The position numbers and the translations under genes are program-made. Below, in pieces: positions 1-6,456 of a stretch of 9,398 nucleotides of DNA (position 1 is the first letter of the stretch; each line of letters begins with the position of its first letter). The notes beneath the pieces were generated by a model, which saw only the letters and a program-made list of their open reading frames with translations, had not been told where the DNA came from and ran no database searches. The stretch is from a bacterium (GTDB taxonomy: Bacteria > Patescibacteriota > Minisyncoccia > Phycocordibacterales > Phycocordibacteraceae), in the NCBI GenBank assembly GCA_021781935.1, contig JAJXVW010000016.1, positions 1 to 9,398 of the forward strand. Direction: 5' to 3'.

Positions 1-26
1 AAGGCCCAGAAAATCGTACGAATCAT
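1..26 (-). CDS. Possible first codons of a leftward gene, cut by the window edge
   Basis: ATG at 24-26 opens a minus-strand frame whose visible residues are MIRTIFWA, a hydrophobic start with an early Arg that would suit a signal peptide or membrane segment. Eight codons are far too few for identification. The only support is the extended -10 box 11 nt upstream and the common direction with all other genes. A weak plus-strand frame crosses the same bases and is the competing reading. Confidence 0.3.
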
Positions 27-37
27 GGGATTTATAA

Positions 38-46
38 AGTATATCA
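38..46 (-). promoter_or_regulatory. Candidate extended -10 promoter for a leftward gene at the left edge
   Basis: The minus strand reads TGATATACT, a good extended -10 match, ending 11 nt before an ATG at 24-26. The expected start site would leave a leader of about 5 nt. The layout resembles the boxes before scpA, scpB and murG. A second AT-rich hexamer, TATAAA, lies just downstream. No convincing -35 is seen. Confidence 0.4.
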
Positions 47-110
47 GGGGCAATCAGCGCTTCGGGTAGATCCTCTGGATAAGGGACGGTTGGCAGCGAG
101 GAATCTCTTC

Positions 111-178
111 AATGAAGCGACCCCATCATCATCTCCATACTCGCCGAGACGAGATATGGCGTAGCGGCTTCATTTTTT
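111..178 (+). terminator. Stem-loop followed by T6, possible plus-strand terminator
   Basis: AATGAAGC (111-118) pairs perfectly with GCTTCATT (167-174), directly joined to a run of six T (173-178). Inside is a second imperfect hairpin, CCATACTCG (135-143) with CGAGATATGG (150-159), one base bulged. The T tract suits transcription to the right, yet gltX runs leftward and ends at 190, so it would not stop gltX unless it works without a U tract in that direction. It could terminate a rightward transcript entering from the left edge, or be a structured leader. The loop is long for a standard intrinsic terminator. Confidence 0.35.
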
Positions 179-189
179 AACAAGATTGT

Positions 190-1521
190 CTACGAAATCA
201 GTGCGAGGGCTGCGTCGATACGTCTCAGAGCGTCCTCCTTACCAAGTAACGAGATAAGTGTGAAGGGATCGGGTGAGCGCTCCTGGCCGGACAGCGCATA
301 TCGCAGAGCCCACAGAACCGCTCCCCTCCCGCCCTTCCCTTTCTCCTCCTCCCGATCAGCGTAGGGCATGAGCGCCTCCTTTGCGCGTGCTGGGGTCGTC
401 GGTTCCGGCAGCACGGCAATCAAGGTCGTGAGTTTCTGTAGCGCCTCTGCCGTCAGATGTGCGCGGTCGGGCAGTTCCTTCCTCAGGAGGGATTCGCGCA
501 CGAGAATCGGTTCCGCGAAAAGGCATTGCAAGTCGGTGCTGAGCATCTCGCGGGCTTCCTTGAACGTGTGCGCCCGTTCCTTCACGAGCGGTGCCGCCTT
601 ACGGATCATCGCGGAATCAACGCCGTCAATTCCAATCGCCTTGGCGAACGTTTCGTCGTCGAGAGCACGCATCCAGTGCTGGTTCACGGAGAAGAGTTTG
701 TCACGATTCCATACGCCACCGCTCTTTTGTACGCGCTCGAGTGAAAACGCTTCGCACAATTCCGCAAGGGAAAAGAATTCGCGATCATCCCCGGGGTTCC
801 AACCGAGGAGCGCAAGATAATTATTGAGCGCTTCCGGCAGCACCCCTTCCGCCCGGTAATCCATGACTGCGGTGGCCTGACCGCTTCGCTTGCTCATCTT
901 TGCGCGCTTCTCATCGAGAATGAGCGGAAGATGGGCGTACGCGGGGCGCGGCGCTCCGAGCGCCTCCTGGATGAGGATTTGCCGCGGCGTATTCGAGATG
1001 TGGTCCTCGCCGCGTATTACATGCGTGATGCCCATGTCCATGTCATCGGCAACGACCGCGAAATGATAGATAGGATCGGAGGTCGTTCGCGCGATCACGA
1101 AATCGCCAAGCTCGGTGGTGTCAAAGGTGATATCTCCGCGGATCTCATCATGAAAGGTGACCGAGCGGCCTGGATTCCGAAGGCGGACGACCTCGACGGT
1201 CTTCCCTTCGTCGCTTTTGCTCGGTTCACGGGAAATATATGCCGCGTCATTGGCTATGAGACCGGCGAGTAGCTCCGCATGTCGGGACACCCGCTCGCTC
1301 TGGCGGACGAATTCATCCGCTTCGAGGCCGAGCCACGCGAGCCCTTCGAGTATCTCAGTCTCGTACTCGGCCTTTGAGCGCTCCTTGTCAGTATCTTCAA
1401 TCCGTATGCAGAACGATCCGCGTGATTTTTTCGCGTACAGATAATTGAATAACGCGGTTCGTGCGGTGCCGATGTGGAAGCGTCCGGTCGGGCTTGGTGC
1501 AATGCGAGTTTTGACCGGCAT
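190..1521 (-). CDS. gltX: Glutamate--tRNA ligase, compact form lacking the zinc-binding cysteines
   Basis: Class I aminoacyl-tRNA synthetase that attaches glutamate to tRNA(Glu), and possibly to tRNA(Gln) if the organism uses the amidotransferase route, which this window cannot show. The protein is 443 aa, somewhat short for the family. Rossmann-fold signatures: APSPTGRFHIGTARTALFN (8-26, HIGH-type motif at 16-19), RIEDTDKERS (40-49), VIRGEDHISNTPRQ (168-181) and KMSKR (208-212). The C-terminal helical anticodon-binding domain follows. The frame is open to 1626, but homology starts at MPVKTRIAPSPTG, so ATG 1519-1521 is chosen; the 35 extra residues overlap murG. Between Y95 and R113, where family members carry a zinc knuckle and a longer insert, there is only a short polar stretch without Cys. 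It follows murG by 1 nt and ends in TAG. Confidence 0.96.
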   Translation of the reverse strand: MPVKTRIAPSPTGRFHIGTARTALFNYLYAKKSRGSFCIRIEDTDKERSKAEYETEILEGLAWLGLEADEFVRQSERVSRHAELLAGLIANDAAYISREPSKSDEGKTVEVVRLRNPGRSVTFHDEIRGDITFDTTELGDFVIARTTSDPIYHFAVVADDMDMGITHVIRGEDHISNTPRQILIQEALGAPRPAYAHLPLILDEKRAKMSKRSGQATAVMDYRAEGVLPEALNNYLALLGWNPGDDREFFSLAELCEAFSLERVQKSGGVWNRDKLFSVNQHWMRALDDETFAKAIGIDGVDSAMIRKAAPLVKERAHTFKEAREMLSTDLQCLFAEPILVRESLLRKELPDRAHLTAEALQKLTTLIAVLPEPTTPARAKEALMPYADREEEKGKGGRGAVLWALRYALSGQERSPDPFTLISLLGKEDALRRIDAALALIS

Positions 1522-1522
1522 A

Positions 1523-2662
1523 CTAGGATTCGTGAGAAAGACTAATAGAAAGCAACGCACTCGCGATGACGCGTGCGGCATCCGGATCGGTAAATCCCGC
1601 AGATTTCTTCCCCATGTCCGCCGCAATCGTCGGATCAGTGGCTATGCGGCGCGTTTCCGACGCGAGGAGGTGCGGCGTGAGGTTTTCTTCCTCAAGAACC
1701 ACGGCTGCTCCCGTGCGCGCGAACGCGTACGCATTCGTCCGCTGGTCATGGCTCACGGACTCCGGGATTGGGATAAGTATCGCTGGTTTCTTCCATAGAG
1801 CGATCTCCGCAATCGAACCGGCTCCCGCTCGGGATACGACCACGGTCGCCGCGCCAGAAGCGCGTTGGAGAGCGATCTCCGAAAGATAATCGAATGGATG
1901 GTAACGTTCTGAGTGCGGCACGTTTGCGAGCGCTACCCGCGCAAGTCCTTGAATCTCCTGCAGGTTGCCCGGTCCGGTCTGGTGGATGATGTTCGCGAAA
2001 GAGACCAGCTCGGGCAGCGCCGAGATCACGGCCTCGTTAATCTTCCGTGAACCCTGCGAGCCTCCAAGTATGAGAACCGTCGGTATGCCGCTCGCGAGGC
2101 CGAGGTACTCGCGAGCGCCCTCAGCCTCCGCACGCATGAGCGCTTTGCGAACGGGAATGCCGGTCCGAGCAATGCGGTCCTGCACGCGTTTTGGGAAATA
2201 GGAGGCGGCGCTATCGAATGAGATAGCTATTTTCGCTGCCTGTTTCGCCGCGAGGAGGTTTGCGCGCCCCGGCTTCGCATCGGACTCGTGGATGATGAGC
2301 GGAATCCGAAGCACGCGGGCCGCAATGACGGTCGGCACGCTTGCGTAGCCCCCTTTGCTGAACACGACATCGGGATATATGCGGAATAGCGCGAATAGAG
2401 CGCTCGAGATGCCGACGATCGTCTTTATAAAATCCGTAATGTTTGTAAGCGAGAAATACCTGCGCAGTTTTCCTGCGGGTATGCGCGTAAATTCGATGCT
2501 GTTATCGAAAAGAGCTTGCTGATCGAACGGGCTTGGAGCGAAGTAATATAGCTTGGGCGCGATAAGCCGCTCCTCGCGGACGAGGTCGGTGACGGCCTCG
2601 GCTACGGCTATGATCGGATAGAAGTGACCCCCCGACCCTCCCCCGGTAAACACGATCTTCAT
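1523..2662 (-). CDS. murG: UDP-GlcNAc:lipid I N-acetylglucosaminyltransferase (MurG)
   Basis: GT-B glycosyltransferase (family GT28) that adds GlcNAc to lipid I, producing lipid II on the inner face of the membrane; 379 aa, slightly longer than many homologues. The N-terminal lipid-binding domain opens with the glycine loop GGGSGGHFYP (7-16, with H13), and has FSKGGYASVP (101-110) and HESDAKPGRAN (125-135). The C-terminal UDP-GlcNAc domain has the second glycine loop LGGSQGSRKINEAV (199-212), HQTG (227-230), SRAGAGSIAEIALW (277-290) and SHDQRTNAYA (304-313). The HEQN element has become HESD. The start is the first ATG and matches the family N-terminus exactly. The TAG stop is separated from the gltX ATG by a single base. 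With mraY and ftsW it supplies the lipid II steps of wall synthesis. Confidence 0.96.
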   Translation of the reverse strand: MKIVFTGGGSGGHFYPIIAVAEAVTDLVREERLIAPKLYYFAPSPFDQQALFDNSIEFTRIPAGKLRRYFSLTNITDFIKTIVGISSALFALFRIYPDVVFSKGGYASVPTVIAARVLRIPLIIHESDAKPGRANLLAAKQAAKIAISFDSAASYFPKRVQDRIARTGIPVRKALMRAEAEGAREYLGLASGIPTVLILGGSQGSRKINEAVISALPELVSFANIIHQTGPGNLQEIQGLARVALANVPHSERYHPFDYLSEIALQRASGAATVVVSRAGAGSIAEIALWKKPAILIPIPESVSHDQRTNAYAFARTGAAVVLEEENLTPHLLASETRRIATDPTIAADMGKKSAGFTDPDAARVIASALLSISLSHES

Positions 2663-2669
2663 GGCGTTA

Positions 2670-2678
2670 AGTGTAGCA
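2670..2678 (-). promoter_or_regulatory. Candidate extended -10 promoter for murG
   Basis: The minus strand reads TGCTACACT in the 21-nt gap between the ftsW stop and the murG start, ending 7 nt before the ATG. Transcription would begin at about the A of the ATG, giving a leaderless message. Ten bases (TGCTACACTT) are identical to the box before scpA. No -35 element or Shine-Dalgarno is seen. It would let murG and gltX be expressed apart from the upstream wall genes. Confidence 0.5.
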
Positions 2679-2683
2679 AGATT

Positions 2684-3790
2684 CTAGGCTGATTTCCTAT
2701 TGCCGCCGGCGACGTTCAAGATGACTCCGCACATGATGAGAACAGCAACGAGGGCTGTTCCTCCGTGAGAGACGAATGGCAGTGGCAGGCCGGTGAGTGG
2801 GATGATGCCGAGCATCGCGCAGATATTGATGAATGCCTGGGTGATGATGAGGAAGGAGAAGCCGAGCGCGATAAGCCCGCCGAAAAGCTCCCGCGAATCC
2901 CCGGCAATGACCATGCCGCGCGCCGCGAGCGCGACGAAGAGTCCGAGCAAAAGAGCGGCCCCTATAAAACCGGTTTCTTCCGCATACACCGCAAATACCG
3001 AATCGCCATTCGGTTCGGGTAGGTAGTTGAACTTTTCGACGCTCTGGCCGAGCCCCCGTCCGAGCACTTGCCCACTTCCTATCGCGATAAGTGACTGCTG
3101 GATCTGGTATCCGGAAGAAAGCGCATGCGCATCCGGGTGGATGAATGTCTGGAACCGCTGGAGCACGTATGGACGGGCGATGACGACCGCGGCAAGGCCA
3201 AGGAGCCCGATAGCGATGATTATCCCGAAATCGCGCCACGGCGCTCCCGCAGCGAAGTACATGACGCCTGCCGTCATCACGATAAGCGCGGTCGTCGATG
3301 TGTTCGGCTGCATGAGCAGTAGTCCCACGGGAACGGCAAGAATTAGAAGAAACGGAAGCAGTCCCTTTCGATAATCGCGAAGCTCACGGGACCGCGGCGC
3401 GAGCCACCAGGCGAGAAAGATCACGAAGCCGAGCTTGAGAAATTCAGCGGGCTGAATCGTCGTGAAGCGGACGTTTATCCAGCGCGTCGCCCCGTTCGCG
3501 TGCAGGCCGACCCCGGGGATGAACACGAGGGCCGTGAATATTAGCGATGCGATGAAGAGATGCGGTGCGTACCGCTTGTACCAGCTCATGGGAATGGCGC
3601 GAGCAATGACGAGTGCGGCAAAACCGAGGCCGAGGCCGAGGCCGGCCTGCAGCAGGATCTCCTTCGTTATCGAGGTTCCTTGCCGCGCGAGGAGTCCGAG
3701 CGTAGCCGAAGAAAAGATCGCAAGACCGGCGAGCGCGACGAGAAGCACGAGGGATATGAACACGCGATCGCCGTCGAGAAGCTTTTTCAT
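2684..3790 (-). CDS. ftsW: SEDS-family peptidoglycan glycosyltransferase FtsW
   Basis: Integral membrane enzyme that polymerises lipid II into glycan strands, working with a class B penicillin-binding protein in septation; 368 aa with about ten hydrophobic segments. SEDS signatures: NGATRWI (99-105) and IQPAEFLKLGFV (112-123), YQIQQSLIAIGSGQVLGRG (228-246), the extracellular YLPEPNGDSVFAVYAEE (256-272), in which D263 matches the essential aspartate of FtsW/RodA, and PLTGLPLPFVSHGGTA (331-346). The usual QPDLGT segment is QPNTSTT (161-167). FtsW is preferred to RodA because of its place between mraY and murG, but sequence alone does not settle it and the class B PBP partner is not in the window. 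The start ATG lies 4 nt after the mraY stop and has no Shine-Dalgarno, so it probably depends on translational coupling. Confidence 0.9.
   Translation of the reverse strand: MKKLLDGDRVFISLVLLVALAGLAIFSSATLGLLARQGTSITKEILLQAGLGLGLGFAALVIARAIPMSWYKRYAPHLFIASLIFTALVFIPGVGLHANGATRWINVRFTTIQPAEFLKLGFVIFLAWWLAPRSRELRDYRKGLLPFLLILAVPVGLLLMQPNTSTTALIVMTAGVMYFAAGAPWRDFGIIIAIGLLGLAAVVIARPYVLQRFQTFIHPDAHALSSGYQIQQSLIAIGSGQVLGRGLGQSVEKFNYLPEPNGDSVFAVYAEETGFIGAALLLGLFVALAARGMVIAGDSRELFGGLIALGFSFLIITQAFINICAMLGIIPLTGLPLPFVSHGGTALVAVLIMCGVILNVAGGNRKSA
3624..3644. repeat. Short hexanucleotide tandem repeat inside ftsW
   Basis: Three and a half copies of CCGAGG on the plus strand (21 bp). On the coding strand they give the Gly-Leu alternation at residues 50-56 of FtsW, within a transmembrane segment. 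Gain or loss of one unit would keep the frame and change helix length by two residues. It may be nothing more than codon reuse for GLGLGLG. Confidence 0.6.
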
Positions 3791-3794
3791 CGGT

Positions 3795-4871
3795 TCATTT
3801 GAGAAGCGCCAACGTCATGCCGAGGATGGCGCAGATTACGGAAACGACCCAATAGCGCATGGTCACTTTATAGCTCGGCCAGCCGATGGCCTCGAAGTGG
3901 TGATGCAGCGGTGCGATACGGAAAAGCTTCTTTCCGCGAAAGCGTTTTGAAAGCACCTGGAGAATATTCGTGACCACGGTAAGGACAAGCAGGAACGCGA
4001 TGATGGGCAGTGCCGCAATGCCGTATCCCCCGCCCAAAGTGTCCGTCATGAATGCGATTGCGGCAAGCGTCATGGTGAGACCCATGGTACCGGTTTCCGT
4101 CATCCAGAAGCGCGCGGGAGGTATGTTAAACCAGAGAAAGGCGAGAATCGCTCCCGCGAGCGTAGCGCAAAAGGCAGCAAGATTCACCTGATTCTGAAAA
4201 TAGGCGATTCCTGCGTATGCCATGAAGATTGAAGCGAAGACGCCGCCGGAAAGCCCGTCTATGCCATCGATTACGCCGCCCGCGTAGATACCGAGCGAAA
4301 CGATGATGAAAAGCGGCACGATAAGAAAACCAAGGTGAAGCGTGCCGTCCGCGGGAATCCCGATCGATACCATGCCGAGTTTTGCGTAAAACCACCAGCC
4401 GATAAAGCCGGAGACAAACGTTACGAAAAGAAGTCGCGTGCGCAGCCGGACCCCTCGCTCCCCTCCCGGCTGCACATCGAGCAAATCATTGAAAAAACCC
4501 ATTACGCCGCCTGCCAGAAGCGCAAAGAAAGGAATCCACGTCTGGCTTCGCGAAAGGAAATCGAGCTTCGTCAGTACGGGAAGGCCGGTCGCCCGAGCAA
4601 GCAGCCAGAAGAGGATGGTGACAAACGCTACCGTGCCCCAGATAAGGATGCCGCCCATCCGCGGCGTCTTCGTCTCGGTGCCCGCATGAACCGTTTCGCG
4701 CAAACGCTCGAATTCCGTCGCAACGGTTCCGTCGAGCGCCGTTTTTCGCGCCGTTTTCTTCCATACCTTGTGCGCATACAGGTAGTGCGTAAGCAGCGGC
4801 GCGAAAGCGATGCCGGACGCGAAGGCGAGCGCTGCCGGTATGAAAACCTTGATTATATTGGCTCCGATCAT
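3795..4871 (-). CDS. mraY: Phospho-N-acetylmuramoyl-pentapeptide-transferase (MraY), with altered active-site acids
   Basis: Polytopic enzyme that transfers phospho-MurNAc-pentapeptide from UDP to undecaprenyl phosphate, giving lipid I at the cytoplasmic face of the membrane; 358 aa, normal length. Visible family motifs: KTPRMGGIL (68-76), GFFNDLLDV (125-133) at the position of the GF.DD..K motif, GGVIDGIDGLSGG (198-210), FNIPPARFWMTETG (248-261) where FMGDxGS is expected, and PLHHHFEAIGW (321-331), the MraY-specific histidine motif that separates it from WecA-type enzymes. The first catalytic Asp is Asn128, the usual Lys is Asp132, and the MGD aspartate is Glu259. The loop before KTPRMGG (about 36-68) is longer than usual. 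The position between the carboxypeptidase (2 nt) and ftsW (4 nt), near murG, supports MraY. I expect an active lineage variant, but activity is not proven. Confidence 0.92.
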   Translation of the reverse strand: MIGANIIKVFIPAALAFASGIAFAPLLTHYLYAHKVWKKTARKTALDGTVATEFERLRETVHAGTETKTPRMGGILIWGTVAFVTILFWLLARATGLPVLTKLDFLSRSQTWIPFFALLAGGVMGFFNDLLDVQPGGERGVRLRTRLLFVTFVSGFIGWWFYAKLGMVSIGIPADGTLHLGFLIVPLFIIVSLGIYAGGVIDGIDGLSGGVFASIFMAYAGIAYFQNQVNLAAFCATLAGAILAFLWFNIPPARFWMTETGTMGLTMTLAAIAFMTDTLGGGYGIAALPIIAFLLVLTVVTNILQVLSKRFRGKKLFRIAPLHHHFEAIGWPSYKVTMRYWVVSVICAILGMTLALLK

Positions 4872-4873
4872 GG

Positions 4874-5824
4874 TTAGAGCGATCGTACGTGCGCGAAGTG
4901 GGCGTAGGTCGCTGCGACCAGCGCAGCCCCGTCGGTAAAGCGTGCCTTGAGCGTCGATCCCAGAATTACGACCGCGACCGGATGATTGAGCCCCACGTCA
5001 AAAACGAGGGCGAGATTCCCGCCGGCAAGATCCGTGTACCCGGTTTTCGAAAGCATGAGGCCGGGTATCGCGCCCACGATGGGATCAGTGTTCTTAACAG
5101 TGAATGCGACGCCTTGTTCGGAGACGGCGCTTGCGGTCGGGTGGGTTGTCGCAGAGACGATCTCCTGCGCATGGGTGGCTAGTTGTCCCGCGACAACCGC
5201 TATGTCATGCGCGGAACCATAGCCTCCCGAGATGGCCGTGTTCATGTCGAGGCCGTTGCCGTTGACCGCGTACGTTTGCGCAAGATCAAGACCGGCGGCC
5301 GCACTCGCAATCATCTGGTGTATCGACCGATGTTCCTGGGATGACGCCGCCTCCGCAATCGCCGCAGCGCCATCGTTTAAGGACGCGGTCAGAGTGATTC
5401 GTGCCAGATTCTGAAGCGTGAAAGATTCTCCCGGAGAGAATGCGTGCGGCTCGGACAAGCCCATGACATTCTGCGGGATCGTGATGACCGTATCGGGTGA
5501 GAGCTCCTTGAGCGCCGAATACAGCGTGAGGAGCTTAGTGAGCGACGCAAGCGGCAGCTGCGCGTGCGCATTCTTCGCGTAGAGCGTTTTGCCGTCCGTG
5601 AGGTCGTACACGATGGCTGCCTTGGCGGAGAGCGGAACGTTCGTGAACGACGCGTCGGGTGTCGACGTCGCAAGAACCGGTGCCTGCGCGACGACGGCAT
5701 GTTCAGAAGCAAGCGGTATGAAAAGAAAGGCGGCGAGCACCAGCGAAGCCAGCACGAGCGCGATGCCTGCCTCGCGCATGAAGCGCGTTCGCGTGGCGAG
5801 ACGTTGCAATTCAGATATGTCCAT
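4874..5824 (-). CDS. Membrane-anchored D-alanyl-D-alanine carboxypeptidase (PBP5-like, family S11)
   Basis: Serine DD-peptidase that removes the terminal D-Ala of peptidoglycan stem peptides on the outer face of the membrane; 316 aa. An 18-residue cytoplasmic tail with several Arg is followed by one hydrophobic segment (about 19-40), then a Ser/Thr/Ala-rich spacer. There is no signal-peptidase or lipobox site that I can see, so it is probably an N-anchored membrane protein. The penicillin-binding triad is complete: SLTK (94-97, nucleophile S94), SLN (148-150) and KTG (260-262), with IPGLMLSKTGYTDLAG around the last. The chain ends about 54 residues after KTG, so the C-terminal beta domain and amphipathic anchor of classical PBP5 are absent. 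It sits 2 nt after scpB and 2 nt before mraY. DD-endopeptidase activity is an alternative within the same family. Confidence 0.9.
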   Translation of the reverse strand: MDISELQRLATRTRFMREAGIALVLASLVLAAFLFIPLASEHAVVAQAPVLATSTPDASFTNVPLSAKAAIVYDLTDGKTLYAKNAHAQLPLASLTKLLTLYSALKELSPDTVITIPQNVMGLSEPHAFSPGESFTLQNLARITLTASLNDGAAAIAEAASSQEHRSIHQMIASAAAGLDLAQTYAVNGNGLDMNTAISGGYGSAHDIAVVAGQLATHAQEIVSATTHPTASAVSEQGVAFTVKNTDPIVGAIPGLMLSKTGYTDLAGGNLALVFDVGLNHPVAVVILGSTLKARFTDGAALVAATYAHFAHVRSL

Positions 5825-5826
5825 AC

Positions 5827-6390
5827 CTATTCGGCGATGACGCCATCATCGAAGGCCGTTTGAGACGCTTCAAGCGCAACGGCTGCACCGCGCGCGAGTT
5901 CATCGTATCGCGGAAGCTCCGTCGTGTTTCTGAGGCCCATGTGCGCCAGGGCCTCCGTCGTCAGACGATAGCGGATTCGGCGCTTGTCGGTCGGATCCTC
6001 GACGCCTTCGATGAGTCCGCGTAAAAGAAGCGTACGCATCGAGGCCGAGGAATTGACTCCGCGGACCCAGTCTACTTCGCTTCGCGTGGCGCCGTTCTGG
6101 TACGCAATTACCGCCAGGGTCTCGAGGCTCGCCCTGCCCAAATCACGCGCGAGCTCGCTTTCGCGAAGCTTCTTGAGGATATCGGAGGCCTGTGCGTTCG
6201 TGCGCAGTTCGACTGCGTCCCCAGCCTCGATAATCGAGAGGCCTCTGCCTTTCAGCTGCTCGGTCAGCGCGGCGAGGGCGACCTCAAGGTCACCGGACCT
6301 GATTCCGAGGAGGCTAGCGAGACGCTTCTTCTCGAGGGGTTCGCCGGCGGTAAACAGTATCGCCTCAATCGCCTGCGGAGGAGTGAGCAT
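5827..6390 (-). CDS. scpB: Segregation and condensation protein B
   Basis: Winged-helix partner of ScpA; a ScpB dimer binds the middle of the kleisin in the SMC-ScpAB condensin. The protein is 187 aa, typical of the family. Family features in order: IEAILFTAGEPL (8-19) in the first winged helix, then in the second ASLETLAVIAYQNGATRSEV (87-106), VRGVNSSASMRTLL (109-122) and RGLIE (124-128), then YRLTTEALAHMGL (141-153). A short alanine-rich, acidic tail follows (164-187). The ATG at 6388-6390 is the only sensible start: the frame upstream has no ATG, GTG or TTG start before the scpA stop codon. Its stop (TAG) lies 2 nt before the carboxypeptidase start. scpA and scpB are in the same reading frame, separated by one TAG and 22 sense codons. 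Confidence 0.94.
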   Translation of the reverse strand: MLTPPQAIEAILFTAGEPLEKKRLASLLGIRSGDLEVALAALTEQLKGRGLSIIEAGDAVELRTNAQASDILKKLRESELARDLGRASLETLAVIAYQNGATRSEVDWVRGVNSSASMRTLLLRGLIEGVEDPTDKRRIRYRLTTEALAHMGLRNTTELPRYDELARGAAVALEASQTAFDDGVIAE

Positions 6391-6396
6391 GACTCC

Positions 6397-6402
6397 ATAA
6401 TA
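6397..6402 (-). promoter_or_regulatory. Candidate -10 box for scpB
   Basis: The minus strand reads TATTAT six bases before the scpB ATG, in the widest intergenic gap of the window (66 nt). This spacing would start transcription at or next to the A of the ATG, giving a leaderless mRNA, as proposed for murG. The base three before the box is G but the preceding T of the extended element is absent, and I see no -35. GGAG between the box and ATG is too close to act as a normal Shine-Dalgarno. Confidence 0.35.
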
Positions 6403-6456
6403 GCCGTGCGAGACCCCCGAGGCAACGCGCGTCTTTGGGTATAAGAATGCCCGCTC

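Noticed and set aside
3..164. Plus-strand frame open from the left edge to TAG 162-164, a possible C-terminus of a convergent gene
   Set aside because: About 54 codons without stop can occur by chance over six frames; no recognisable motif, no start inside, and its end overlaps the stem-loop. The leftward promoter and ATG compete for the same bases.
129..173. Minus-strand 14-codon ORF (ATG at 171-173) after gltX
   Set aside because: Too short, no Shine-Dalgarno, inside the stem-loop; no reason to think it is translated.
1..189. tRNA gene in the intergenic region
   Set aside because: No T-arm consensus or seven-base acceptor stem with a plausible anticodon arm on either strand.
1522..1626. 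N-terminal extension of gltX by 35 residues
   Set aside because: It lies within murG coding sequence, has no family similarity, and GluRS homology begins exactly at ATG 1519-1521.
4335..4877. Long plus-strand open frame of about 180 codons opposite mraY, and similar long antisense frames elsewhere
   Set aside because: These mirror GC-rich coding strands of well-identified genes, are rich in Arg and Ser, and show no family motifs.
5836..5850. Inverted repeat GATGA/TCATC just before the carboxypeptidase start
   Set aside because: Only 5 bp stem inside the scpB tail codons, no T tract; too weak to call a regulatory hairpin.
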